A stretch of 64,000 nt of DNA from UBA4810 sp002479215 (lineage in GTDB: Bacteria; Desulfobacterota; Syntrophia; Syntrophales; Smithellaceae): contig JBEKVB010000002.1 in NCBI GenBank assembly GCA_049514435.1, forward strand, positions 1-64,000. The letters are read 5' to 3'. The position numbers and the translations under genes are program-made. How positions within the stretch are numbered: position 1 is the first letter of the stretch; each line of letters begins with the position of its first letter. This document shows, piece after piece, positions 32,839-41,687 of this stretch. The notes under the pieces are model-generated. The model was given only the letters and a program-made list of their open reading frames with translations. It was not told the origin of the DNA and did no database searches.

Positions 32839-34983
32839 ATGAAAGATAAATATCGCCAACACAAAAATATAAAAAAGAAACCAAAAGCCAGCGAAAATAT
32901 CTGGGCACGGGAAGTTTTTAGTAACGGCCGGCAGTCCCTGCAAAGTATTATTGGAAGCTCTCCCATTCCTGCGTTTATAATCGGGAAGGACCATCTGGTC
33001 ATCTACTGGAATAAAGCGCTGGAAGAACTCAGCGGAATCAAGGCCGAAGAGGTGGTAGGCACCGGACAGCAATGGCGGGCATTTTATAGCACGGAGAGGC
33101 CCTGCATGGCCGACTTGCTCGTCGATGAATTCCAGAAAGAGATTTCCCATTGGTATACAGGTAAATTCATCAGATCAAATTTGATCGACGGCGCGTACGA
33201 GGCGACAGATTTCTTTCCGGAACTCGGAAAAAGAGGACGATGGCTGCGCTTTACCGCCGCCATTATCCGAAACTCCAAAGGCAACGTCGTTGGAGCAATC
33301 GAAACGCTGGAAGACATAACACAGGCAAAACGGGCGGAAGCGGCGTTATTGAAAGCCCATGAAGAACTGGAATCCAAAGTCAAGGAACGCACCCATGAAT
33401 TGGCTAAAACCAACAAAGCTTTGAAAGAAACCACGGATCATCTGTCGCTCATCCTGGAGTTTCTTCCTATTGTTTCCTATACCTGTAACGCCGATGAAAA
33501 TTTAACAGCCACTTTTGTCAGCAACAGCATTAAAGAGATTACCGGATATACCCCTGCTCAATTCAGGGGAAACCCGACCTTCTGGCAGGATCATATCCAT
33601 CCTGACGATCAAAAAGAGATACTTTCCGAGTTGAAATCAGCCACGCGCAAAGGAACTTACCAGTTTGAGTATCGTTTTCAGGCGGCCGACGGCTCTTATC
33701 GATGGTTCTCCGACCATCGCCGACTAATTAGGCCGAGCACTCGCTCCCGAAGTTATATGGTCGGCACTTGGCAGGATATAACGGAAGACAGGAGAATCCG
33801 CCAGGAGGGGGAACTCCGCCTGCAACAGATGATCCAATCTCATAAATTAAAGGCACTGGGTGAAGTTGTAACGGGAGTCGCCCACGAAATCAATAACCCG
33901 GTAAGTTTCATAGCCAATAATATTCCGCTTTTGGAAGAGATGTGGACTGCCGTCGAACCGATCCTCGCCAGTGACGGAGCCTCCCATCCGGACTGGGGTG
34001 ATAAGGGCATCAGTTATGTGGAAGTCTGCACAAATATGAAAGAAATTATTGAGGAGTTTAAAATTGCCTCACAGAGAATCAAGCGCGTTATTGCTGGACT
34101 AAAGGAATTTGCTCGGACGGACGAAACAGTTCAAATGAAGCCCTTTCAAATTGAGGAAGTCATTCAGGGTGTTATGATCATTGTAGGCGCCCAGGTTCGA
34201 AAAACGGTCCCCCGCATCGACCGTTACATCGACAACAATCTACCGCCCATTCAGGGACATTTTCAAAAAATTGAGCAGGTCATCGCTAACCTGCTGATTA
34301 ACGCGCATCAATCCATTACACCCGACAGAAAAGGAAGAATAATTATCACCGCAAGAAACATTGAAAGACTCAAAGCAATTCTGATCGAAATTGAAGACAA
34401 TGGCATCGGCATGGAAAGCGAGGTGCTGGACCATATCTTTGAACCTTTCTTTACGACTAGAAGAGACAGGGAGGGAACCGGACTTGGTCTTTCTATCTCG
34501 TACGGCCTAGTCAAAGAGCACCGAGGAATAATAGGAGTTCTTTCACGTCCCGGTCTGGGCAGCAGGTTTTCCGTCTATCTGCCCCTGGATACTAAAGGAC
34601 AGATTGACATCCGCCCCGCCATACTTTGCTGTGATAGTGATGCCGCTTACCTCAATGAAATCAAAGTGGGTTTTGTTGATGTTATTGATTGGTGTTGCGG
34701 TTCTAATGATACCCCTGAAGATGTTATCGCCTATCTGGAAGAGCATCCGGAGGTAGATATTTTTATCTCGGAAATCAAACTGCCGGCAATGAACGGATGG
34801 GAGCTATTGAAAAAAGTCAAGGAACGTTTCCCGCTTCTGCCCACAATTCTTTATTCCTCCGATCCCCTGGCTTGGAAACGAGAAGGAAGGATAGCCGGCA
34901 AGCCGGATTATCTTCTTAAAAAACCTTTTAGTATGTTACAATTGCAAAATATAATTCATGAAGTCGGAAGGCAGAGATTATGA
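32839..34983 (+). CDS. PAS-domain sensor histidine kinase with C-terminal degenerate receiver
   Basis: 714 residues, no membrane segment. A first PAS domain lies at about 32-160, a coiled coil at 160-200, a second PAS (PAS_3-like, HPDD and FRFQAADGSYRWF) at 205-318, the dimerisation helix with phosphoacceptor H349 (GVAHEINNP), and an ATPase domain with NLLINAHQSI, DNGIGM, FEPFFTTR and GTGLGLSISYGLV. The last 125 residues look like a receiver but have Glu in place of the phosphorylated Asp (FISEIKLPAMNGWELL), while the Lys (LLKKPF) stays. The stop overlaps the start of the regulator gene (ATGA), so the two form one system. Confidence 0.92.
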   Translation: MKDKYRQHKNIKKKPKASENIWAREVFSNGRQSLQSIIGSSPIPAFIIGKDHLVIYWNKALEELSGIKAEEVVGTGQQWRAFYSTERPCMADLLVDEFQKEISHWYTGKFIRSNLIDGAYEATDFFPELGKRGRWLRFTAAIIRNSKGNVVGAIETLEDITQAKRAEAALLKAHEELESKVKERTHELAKTNKALKETTDHLSLILEFLPIVSYTCNADENLTATFVSNSIKEITGYTPAQFRGNPTFWQDHIHPDDQKEILSELKSATRKGTYQFEYRFQAADGSYRWFSDHRRLIRPSTRSRSYMVGTWQDITEDRRIRQEGELRLQQMIQSHKLKALGEVVTGVAHEINNPVSFIANNIPLLEEMWTAVEPILASDGASHPDWGDKGISYVEVCTNMKEIIEEFKIASQRIKRVIAGLKEFARTDETVQMKPFQIEEVIQGVMIIVGAQVRKTVPRIDRYIDNNLPPIQGHFQKIEQVIANLLINAHQSITPDRKGRIIITARNIERLKAILIEIEDNGIGMESEVLDHIFEPFFTTRRDREGTGLGLSISYGLVKEHRGIIGVLSRPGLGSRFSVYLPLDTKGQIDIRPAILCCDSDAAYLNEIKVGFVDVIDWCCGSNDTPEDVIAYLEEHPEVDIFISEIKLPAMNGWELLKKVKERFPLLPTILYSSDPLAWKREGRIAGKPDYLLKKPFSMLQLQNIIHEVGRQRL

Positions 34984-36347
34984 GAATCCTGATTGTCGAT
35001 GATGAAGAGGTCGCCCTGAATTCGGTGAAACGTCTGCTCAAATGGCGGGGTATCAGGAGCGTGGACATCTGTGATAACGGCAGGGATGCCATTGAGAGAA
35101 TTAGAGAAACGGATTTCGATATAGTGCTTCTCGATCTGCTCATGCCGGAAGTCGATGGTTTGCAGGTTCTTGAATCTACAAGACCTTACCGTCCCCATAC
35201 CGAATTCGTCATCCTTACGGCCATTGATGACATTCCCACTACGGTAAAGGCAATTCGCATGGGTGCTTATGATTATCTTGTCAAACCGGTAGATAACGAT
35301 CTCCTTTTTCTGGCCATTAAAAGGGCCTATGAACATAGGGGACTGCTCATTGGTTTATCGGTAACGGCAGATGACGATAAGAGGGAAGTTCCGGATGCCT
35401 TTTCTGAGACTATCACCCAGTCTCCCCGAATACGCTCCCTGTTATCCTATGCCCAGGTTATGGCCGGAAGCGGGAATCCCATAATGATCACCGGAGAATC
35501 GGGAACCGGCAAGGAACTGGTTGCCAAGGGTATTCACCGGGCGGGACCAATGCCCAAAGGTCCCTTTATTGCCGTTAACGTCAGCGCTATTCCGGCCGCT
35601 ATGTTTGAGAGCCAGTTTTTTGGTCATGCCAAAGGAGCTTTCACCGGCGCGGAGACGCCGCACCGGGGCTATTTCGAACAGGCCGACGGCGGGACTCTGT
35701 TTCTCGACGAAATCGGGGAATTGCCGATCGCCCTGCAGGTGAAACTGCTGCGTGTGCTGGAGGAAAAATCTTTCTATCCTTTAGGCGCAGCAAAACCGAT
35801 CTGGGTGGATGTCAGAGTTATATCCGCTTCCAACAGGAACCTCGACCATGCCTGCCAGGAAGGTAATTTCAGACTGGATTTGCTTTACCGTCTGAAATCA
35901 GCGCATATCCATTTGCCTCCTTTAAGAGAAAGACCAGGTGACATTTCCTTGCTTGCGTCCCATTTCCTCCGCAAGGCATGTCATAGTTATAAAAAGGAAG
36001 TTATCGGTTTTAGCCCCGAAGCCATGGATTTGTTAAACGGCAAAGATTACCCCGGCAATGTTCGTGAGTTATCTCAAATCATCGAAAACGCCGTCCTCTT
36101 GGCCGACTCCAATCTTATTCTCCCTCGTCATCTGGGCATGACATCAACGATACAATCACCTTTTGCGCGCCACTTATCCACCTTGAAGGAAAACGATGAA
36201 GCGCATCTGATTTATGTTTTGACTAATGCTAATGGGGATCGCAGTAAGGTCGCACAAATTCTGGGAATCACTGTTCGCCAACTCCAACGAAAAATTGCCG
36301 TCATGAAAAAAAATCCCCGGTGGGAATCAATCTTGAGCGACATTTAA
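34980..36347 (+). CDS. NtrC-family sigma-54-dependent response regulator
   Basis: 455 residues. The receiver has D52 (LLDLLMPEVDG), acidic pair DDEE near the start and K102. The AAA+ domain has Walker A GESGTGKE (172-179), the sigma-54 contact loop GAFTGA (219-224), and GGTLFLDEIGELP (Walker B). The C-terminus is a Fis-type helix-turn-helix (RSKVAQILGITVRQLQRKI). It is coupled to the kinase gene by a 4-nt overlap. A consensus sigma-54 promoter lies 318 bp after its stop, which is the natural candidate target. Confidence 0.95.
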   Translation: MRILIVDDEEVALNSVKRLLKWRGIRSVDICDNGRDAIERIRETDFDIVLLDLLMPEVDGLQVLESTRPYRPHTEFVILTAIDDIPTTVKAIRMGAYDYLVKPVDNDLLFLAIKRAYEHRGLLIGLSVTADDDKREVPDAFSETITQSPRIRSLLSYAQVMAGSGNPIMITGESGTGKELVAKGIHRAGPMPKGPFIAVNVSAIPAAMFESQFFGHAKGAFTGAETPHRGYFEQADGGTLFLDEIGELPIALQVKLLRVLEEKSFYPLGAAKPIWVDVRVISASNRNLDHACQEGNFRLDLLYRLKSAHIHLPPLRERPGDISLLASHFLRKACHSYKKEVIGFSPEAMDLLNGKDYPGNVRELSQIIENAVLLADSNLILPRHLGMTSTIQSPFARHLSTLKENDEAHLIYVLTNANGDRSKVAQILGITVRQLQRKIAVMKKNPRWESILSDI

Positions 36348-36664
36348 GTCATCCGGGGTGACAAAAAGGTCTTTATTGGTAAGCTCCTGTATTTAAAAAC
36401 TATTGTTGCTTTCCAATGTCTGTAAATCTCCCCTTACGACTTTCCCGGCGACGTTTATTTCGCATTTTCCGTCCGTCCCCTTACATTTCATAATTAATCA
36501 ATAGCATTTAAGTAAAAATAAAAAAAATTAACTTACCTGCAAAAACGGAAAGCCATAACGCCTTAAAATAAATGGATTCCATCTTTAGCGGACATGACAA
36601 ATATAAATAAATTCAGGCTTTATTAAGAGGCAACCAGACATCAAAATATAAAAATAATTTTCTA

Positions 36665-36680
36665 TGGCATAGCCGTTGCT
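36665..36680 (+). promoter_or_regulatory. sigma-54 (-24/-12) promoter
   Basis: TGGCATAGCCGTTGCT matches the consensus TGGCAYRNNNNTTGCW, with GG and GC separated by the required 10 bp. Predicted start is near 36691, 20 nt before the ATG at 36712. The NtrC-type regulator gene ends 318 bp upstream. The rest of 36348-36664 is AT-rich and holds no gene; an activator site was not identified. Confidence 0.85.
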
Positions 36681-36711
36681 CTTACCTTCTTATTCAAGGA
36701 AAAGAGCGACT

Positions 36712-37182
36712 ATGAAAGCATTTGTCACAAAACTTGTTGATTTGACTCAAAAGAATGCCGAAACAATTGCCAAACAATGGGCCAAGGACGTAAAAACTAA
36801 CGCCAGAACTTATACCTATCATGACTCATCAGAAGATAAAATTATTCTTCAAGCCAAAGATTTTTACCGTAATTTTCAAATGATGTTTTTTCACGAAGCG
36901 CCATTTGAACAGGCCGAAGAAATTTTCGAAAAGTACGCGGAGGAAAGATACAGGGAAGGAATTCCCCTCCATGAGGCTGTTTATGCTCTGATTCTGATGA
37001 GGAGGCACATGTGGTTATACGCGGAGTTTCAATCCATGTTTAATACAGAGGTAGAACACCGGCAGGCAGTGGAAAGCCTTAGCCGGACAATCCTTATGTT
37101 CGACTACATTATGTATGTCATTGCCAGAAAATACTGGAAAATAATGAAACTGGAATGGCTGGCGAAAAAAAATACGCAGTGA
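36712..37182 (+). CDS. RsbRD N-terminal-like domain protein, first of a tandem pair
   Basis: 156 residues, all helical, beginning MKAFVTKLVDLTQKNAETIA, with KQWAKDV, PLHEAVYALILMRRHMWLYAEF and SRTILMFDYIMYVIARKY. This resembles the RsbT co-antagonist (RsbRD) N-terminal sensor domain, which occurs in stressosome-like regulators and in many deltaproteobacterial proteins. The ATG at 36712 is preferred over an upstream TTG because AAGGAAAAGAG precedes it and the sigma-54 start lies just upstream. Role unknown; probably a sensor or adaptor. Confidence 0.75.
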   Translation: MKAFVTKLVDLTQKNAETIAKQWAKDVKTNARTYTYHDSSEDKIILQAKDFYRNFQMMFFHEAPFEQAEEIFEKYAEERYREGIPLHEAVYALILMRRHMWLYAEFQSMFNTEVEHRQAVESLSRTILMFDYIMYVIARKYWKIMKLEWLAKKNTQ

Positions 37183-37251
37183 TTGACAAGATGGATTCTA
37201 TCAAGTGAGGATTATTTATCACAATTACTCTATGCAAGGAGGGATGAAGGA

Positions 37252-38079
37252 ATGCAAGCTTATGCCGCAAAACTTATTGACCTTATAGAAAGCAAGGCCG
37301 AAAATATTTCCAAGCAATGGGCCAAGGACGTGATGACGCATAGCAGAACACCCTCGTATCACTCTCTGCCGAAAGACATGGTAATTGAACAGGGAATCAA
37401 TTTTTACAGACTTTTTCGTCAAATGTCGCTGGCCGAAATCCCTTATGAAGAGGCCAAAACATTTTCTTGGAAATATGCCCAAGAGTTTTACAGTGAAAAG
37501 ATACCTCTCCATGAAGCTTTATATGCCCTGATTCTGATGAGGCGAAATCTTTGGCTATACGCGGAGTTTCAGGGAACTTTTTTTACGGCACTGGAAAAAC
37601 AGCAGGCGGTGGAAAGTCTGAATCGGACGATCCTCATGTTCGATTACGTGTCCTACCAGGTCACAGAGAAATACCAGGAGCTGGCCATTGGTGATGTTGA
37701 GAAAAAGCTTGGCGCCATCAAAACACTGATGATGAAGGGACATATTGGCGGCAAAAAAAGTGTTTATAAAGCCGGACTAATAAGTATCTTTCTTCTGGGC
37801 GCCTGTATTCTTACGTATTATAACCATGCAACTCTCAAAACAGAAGGGCTTTTCACTCACCTCTTCTATATTCCAATCATTCTGGCCTCGATCTGGTGGG
37901 GTAAAAAAGGCATCTTTGTAGCCATTTTTCTTGGTGCTCTGATTCTAACCGGTCATGCACTTTTCTTGAAAGAAATGCCCATTTCAGGTGATGTCGTCCG
38001 AGCTATTATGTTTGTTGTAATAGGTGGTGTAGTAGGTTGGCTGATGGAAGGCATTAAAAAAGTGGAAGAGCTGTATTAA
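37252..38079 (+). CDS. RsbRD-N-like domain fused to a membrane domain, second of a tandem pair
   Basis: 275 residues. Residues 1-150 repeat the sequence plan of the upstream protein (KQWAKDV, IPLHEALYALILMRRNLWLYAEF, LNRTILMFDYVSY). The last 90 residues are about four membrane helices with LFYIPIILASIWWGKKGIFVAIFLGA, a phrase common in the membrane part of some sensor kinases. The ATG at 37252 has AAGGAGG and GAAGGA upstream; the frame itself opens earlier at a TTG. It lies 40 bp before the N-ATPase operon, likely in the same transcript. Confidence 0.7.
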   Translation: MQAYAAKLIDLIESKAENISKQWAKDVMTHSRTPSYHSLPKDMVIEQGINFYRLFRQMSLAEIPYEEAKTFSWKYAQEFYSEKIPLHEALYALILMRRNLWLYAEFQGTFFTALEKQQAVESLNRTILMFDYVSYQVTEKYQELAIGDVEKKLGAIKTLMMKGHIGGKKSVYKAGLISIFLLGACILTYYNHATLKTEGLFTHLFYIPIILASIWWGKKGIFVAIFLGALILTGHALFLKEMPISGDVVRAIMFVVIGGVVGWLMEGIKKVEELY

Positions 38080-38119
38080 GAACTTTACAGCATAAATTCG
38101 ATAACAAGAGGAGATGAAC

Positions 38120-39508
38120 GTGGAGCGTGAGCAAATCAATAAAGGAAAGGTTTTGTCCATTCGCAGCAGTGTCGTTGATGTCCGTTTTCCCGTAGCGCCT
38201 TCGATCCGCAATGTTCTTCAGGCCGGGGATAAGGGAGAGGTGATCATCGAGGTTTTTACCCAACTGGATAACAATACAGTTCGAGGTGTCTCTCTGACAC
38301 CTACCCAGGGTCTGGCCAGAGGTTCGACGGTAACAGATACGGGCAAGCCTCTTGAGGTTCCGGTGGGCAAGGAACTTTTAGGAAGAGTTTTTAATGTCTT
38401 CGGACAAACAATTGATAAAAAGGATCAGGTTGAAGGAAGTGAATGGCGTTCCATTCACCGTGAGCCAATCCCCTTGCAAGATCAGTCCACCGTATCAGAA
38501 ATTTTCGAGACGGGGATCAAAGCCATTGATGTTCTTGCGCCTCTGGAGCGGGGAGGAAAAGCCGGACTTTTCGGTGGTGCGGGCGTCGGGAAGACTGTTC
38601 TCATTACGGAAATGATTCACAATACCGTCAGCCACCATGAAGGGATGAGCATTTTCTGCGGCATCGGTGAGCGCTGCCGCGAGGGAGAAGAGCTTTATCG
38701 TGAGATGCAGGAAAGCGGAGTTTTGGGCAATACAGTGATGGTTTTCGGTCAGATGAATGAGCCGCCGGGCGCGCGATTCCGTGTAGGCCATGCGGCGCTT
38801 ACAATGGCTGAGTATTTCCGGGATGACGCCAAGCAGGATGTCCTACTTATGATTGACAACATCTTCCGCTTTATCCAGGCAGGAATGGAAGTTTCCGGTC
38901 TATTAGGACAACTACCCTCACGTCTTGGTTATCAGCCAACTCTGGCTACAGAACTGGCCGAATTGGAAGAACGGATCTGTAACACCAAAACAGGTGCAAT
39001 TACATCTATTCAGGCTGTCTATGTGCCGGCGGATGATTTTACTGATCCTTCAGCTGTCCATACCTTCGGCCATCTCTCGGCGACAATAGCCCTCTCGCGT
39101 AAGCGGGCGAGCGAAGGTTTGTACCCGGCTATCGACCTTCTTCAGTCCAGTTCGAAGATGCTGTTGCCGAATATCGCCGGCGAGCGCCACTATAAGATTG
39201 CGCAGGAAATTCGTAAAACGCTGGCTGTTTATGAAGATCTTAAAGATATTATCGCCATGCTGGGTATTTCCGAACTTTCACGGGAAGATCAGCGAACTGT
39301 TTTTAGGGCACGAAGGCTCGAGCGCTTCTTTACCCAGCCGTTCTTTGTCACAGAGCAGTTCACCGGTACAGCCGGAAAAATGGTCTCCCGCGAAGATACC
39401 TTGAACGGCTGTGAGCGAATACTTAATGATGAATTTGCCGAATATCCGGAACGCGCTCTTTATATGATTGGAACAATCGACGAGGCGAAGATCCAACATG
39501 ATGCTTAA
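38120..39508 (+). CDS. atpD: N-ATPase beta subunit
   Basis: About 462 residues. P-loop GGAGVGKTVLITEMIHN, GERCREGEELY, and LLMIDNIFRFIQAG make the catalytic beta subunit of F1. It is the first gene of the order atpDCQRBEFAG, the layout described for N-ATPases, a second laterally spread ATPase class. The GTG at 38120 is preferred because AGGAG is 6 nt before it; the ATG at 38114 abuts the ribosome site. The last codons overlap the epsilon gene. Confidence 0.95.
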   Translation: MEREQINKGKVLSIRSSVVDVRFPVAPSIRNVLQAGDKGEVIIEVFTQLDNNTVRGVSLTPTQGLARGSTVTDTGKPLEVPVGKELLGRVFNVFGQTIDKKDQVEGSEWRSIHREPIPLQDQSTVSEIFETGIKAIDVLAPLERGGKAGLFGGAGVGKTVLITEMIHNTVSHHEGMSIFCGIGERCREGEELYREMQESGVLGNTVMVFGQMNEPPGARFRVGHAALTMAEYFRDDAKQDVLLMIDNIFRFIQAGMEVSGLLGQLPSRLGYQPTLATELAELEERICNTKTGAITSIQAVYVPADDFTDPSAVHTFGHLSATIALSRKRASEGLYPAIDLLQSSSKMLLPNIAGERHYKIAQEIRKTLAVYEDLKDIIAMLGISELSREDQRTVFRARRLERFFTQPFFVTEQFTGTAGKMVSREDTLNGCERILNDEFAEYPERALYMIGTIDEAKIQHDA

Positions 39509-39878
39509 GATACTACTGCCGGCGGAAATTTTAATAAAGCAGGAAGTAAAGAAAATTGTCGCCGAAGCGGAAAACGGTTCTTTTTGCCTTATGCCTAACC
39601 ATATTGATTTTGTGGCAACGCTGGCTCCCGGTCTTTTTACCTACGAACCAATATCGGGAGGGCAGGAGCTATTGGCCATGGACGTGGGAACGCTGGTGAA
39701 AAAAGGGAATGACGTTCTTGTCTCCACACGTAATGCCGTGCGTGCTCCGGACTTAGGTAAATTGAAGCAGGTCGTCGTGGAACAATACGATATCCTGGAT
39801 GAACGCGAAAAGATGGTCCGTTCCGCCGCAGCCAAACTCGAGGCCAGTCTTATCAGACGTTTTGTGGAGTTGAAATGA
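39498..39878 (+). CDS. atpC: N-ATPase epsilon subunit
   Basis: 126 residues from ATG 39498, inside the end of atpD. LLPAEILIKQEVKKIVAEAENGSFCLMPNH is the N-terminal beta-domain of F1 epsilon; the end is a short helical segment (DEREKMVRSAAAKLEASLIRRF). It links the central stalk to the c-ring. The sequence is typical of N-ATPases, in which atpC follows atpD at the operon start. The 108-bp gap to atpQ holds no gene. Confidence 0.92.
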   Translation: MMLKILLPAEILIKQEVKKIVAEAENGSFCLMPNHIDFVATLAPGLFTYEPISGGQELLAMDVGTLVKKGNDVLVSTRNAVRAPDLGKLKQVVVEQYDILDEREKMVRSAAAKLEASLIRRFVELK

Positions 39879-39986
39879 AATGGTTAAGTAAAAAATCTTG
39901 TGCCTTTAATGCTGTGTCGTATTTGGCAGGAGTGTCATAAAAGTAAAGATTGAAAGTTTTATGAACCGATAGGAGTTTAAAAAGAT

Positions 39987-40322
39987 ATGGTTGAAATAAA
40001 ACGCGCATCAAGTCAACGGCGCAGACAGATGGCCGATCATTTTGCGGATAAAGTAGCCCAAAAGGAATCTCTGCGAATCAAGGGAATGCGGCACAAGGAT
40101 GAAATAGTTTGGTTAGGCGTGGGGATGTTCGGGATTGTCGGCTGGTCGGTGGCAATTCCTACCCTCATCGGAATAGCCCTGGGACTCTGGATCGACCGTA
40201 CCTGGCCAAGCCGTTATTCCTGGGCGCTGATGTTCCTTATCATCGGTGTAGTGCTAGGATGCATCAATGCCGCGTATTGGGTAAGAAAGGTCAGAAGCAG
40301 GATTATTAGTGATGATGAATGA
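39987..40322 (+). CDS. atpQ: N-ATPase AtpQ (AtpI/AtpZ-like) membrane protein
   Basis: 111 residues. A basic N-terminus is followed by two membrane helices (about 47-67 and 78-100) with GIVGWSVAIPTLIGIALGLWIDR, as in the AtpI/AtpZ group. It stands in the N-ATPase position known as atpQ. The stop overlaps the start of atpR by several bases. Members may help c-ring assembly or Mg2+/ion handling; the exact job is not settled. Confidence 0.85.
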   Translation: MVEIKRASSQRRRQMADHFADKVAQKESLRIKGMRHKDEIVWLGVGMFGIVGWSVAIPTLIGIALGLWIDRTWPSRYSWALMFLIIGVVLGCINAAYWVRKVRSRIISDDE

Positions 40323-40608
40323 ATTCAAAATCATAACAATGATTATTCTTTTTCTGGCATTTGCGGCGGGGCTGGTGTTGGGAGCGTTTTACTTTATCGC
40401 TCTCTGGCGGACAGTAAAAAAGCTTCCGGATACGCTTAGCCCTCTGCGTCTGATGTTAGGCAGTTTTGTCTTGCGTATGGCGGTAGTGCTGCCCGGATTT
40501 TACTTTGTCATGGGTGGGCAGTGGGAACGGCTGGCCGTGGCACTTCTGGGTTTTATTTTAATGAGGATGATTCTCACACGACGCCTGGGAATGGATAAAG
40601 CAGTTTAA
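40312..40608 (+). CDS. atpR: N-ATPase AtpR membrane protein
   Basis: 98 residues. Three hydrophobic helices; conserved-looking Arg residues in FYFIALWRTVKKLP and LGSFVLRMAVVLPGFY. Its place between atpQ and atpB is that of AtpR, a small subunit specific to N-ATPase operons with Arg residues proposed to meet the c-ring Glu. A GTG/ATG/ATG run makes the exact start uncertain; 40312 has AGGA 9 nt upstream. Confidence 0.88.
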   Translation: MMNEFKIITMIILFLAFAAGLVLGAFYFIALWRTVKKLPDTLSPLRLMLGSFVLRMAVVLPGFYFVMGGQWERLAVALLGFILMRMILTRRLGMDKAV

Positions 40609-40649
40609 GAATATTATAAAGTTTTTCAAAAGCCTAGTGAGGAGTTTAA

Positions 40650-41375
40650 GTGGAAATCGTAGCCATCAATCAAATCAGCCCGGATCAGGTTATTCTCTGG
40701 ACATGGAGTTTTATAACCATTAATGTAACCATCGTCTATACATGGCTGGTTATGGCGATTCTTGTGATCGGCTCCTGGCTGGTGACACGCAATCTTTCCA
40801 CCGGCATCAATGTTTCCCGCTGGCAGCATTTCCTCGAAGTGGTTATTTCGACTATCCGCGGAGAAATCAGGGAAATGACCAAGAAGGGAGTCGATGACTA
40901 TGTTCCCTTGATCGGCACCTTATTCCTTTTTATCTGTGTCGCCAATGTCCTGGCTATAGTTCCCGGATATGTCCCACCTACTGCATCGCTCATGACAACA
41001 GCGGCGCTGGCACTTTGCGTATTTATTGCTGTTCCTTTTTATGGTATTTCCAGAAATGGCGTGCTTCATTATTTAAAAGAATACTTTCAACCTAATTTTA
41101 TCTTCTTTCCGTTTCACGTTATGGGAGAAATATCTCGGACGCTGGCCCTCACGGTTCGATTGTTCGGTAATATCATGAGTCATGAGAAGGTTATCGGAAT
41201 TCTTCTGTCTGTCACGCCTCTGGTGTTCCCTGTCATCATGCAGGCACTAGGGCTGTTAATCGGGGTAATCCAGGCGTATATTTTTGCCATACTTTCCATG
41301 GTGTATATCGCTTCGGCGACAAGCGCCCAGGAGGAGTCACATAAAGCAGCAGTTAGCGAAGGCATCCAGGCCTGA
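40650..41375 (+). CDS. atpB: N-ATPase a subunit
   Basis: 241 residues, about five or six membrane helices. The conserved ALTVRLFGNIMSHEKVIGIL carries the essential Arg of the ion path, and the C-terminal helix has GVIQAYIFAILSMVYIASA. It starts with GTG, 5 nt after AGGAG. With the c-ring it forms the Na+ or H+ half-channels. Confidence 0.94.
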   Translation: MEIVAINQISPDQVILWTWSFITINVTIVYTWLVMAILVIGSWLVTRNLSTGINVSRWQHFLEVVISTIRGEIREMTKKGVDDYVPLIGTLFLFICVANVLAIVPGYVPPTASLMTTAALALCVFIAVPFYGISRNGVLHYLKEYFQPNFIFFPFHVMGEISRTLALTVRLFGNIMSHEKVIGILLSVTPLVFPVIMQALGLLIGVIQAYIFAILSMVYIASATSAQEESHKAAVSEGIQA

Positions 41376-41408
41376 TAAATCAATAAATTTACATAAGGAG
41401 GATTTTTT

Positions 41409-41684
41409 ATGGATAAATTGAGTTTAGTTGCAGTAGCTTCCATCATTGCTGCAGGCATAACAATGGCAATAGGTTCTATTGGACCGGCTCTGGGACAGGG
41501 GCGAGCGATCCAGCAGGCCCTTGCCGCCATCGCCCAGCAACCCGATGAACGCAATTCTTTGACGCGAACCCTGTTTGTAGGACTCGCCATGATCGAATCA
41601 ATTGCTATTTACTGCTTTGTTATTTCCATGATCGTAATCTTTGCGAATCCTTTCTGGGGCTACTTTGTAAAGGCAGGGGGATAA
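41409..41684 (+). CDS. atpE: N-ATPase c subunit with Na+-binding signature
   Basis: 91 residues, two helices. Helix one has SIGPALGQG (P26, Q30); helix two has MIESIAIYCF (E63, S64, Y68). These are the counterparts of P28, Q32, E65, S66 and Y70 that bind Na+ in Ilyobacter tartaricus c subunit (numbers differ by two). The set suggests Na+ rather than H+ coupling. AAGGAGG lies before the ATG. It is 33 bp after atpB. Confidence 0.93.
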   Translation: MDKLSLVAVASIIAAGITMAIGSIGPALGQGRAIQQALAAIAQQPDERNSLTRTLFVGLAMIESIAIYCFVISMIVIFANPFWGYFVKAGG

Positions 41685-41687
41685 TCC

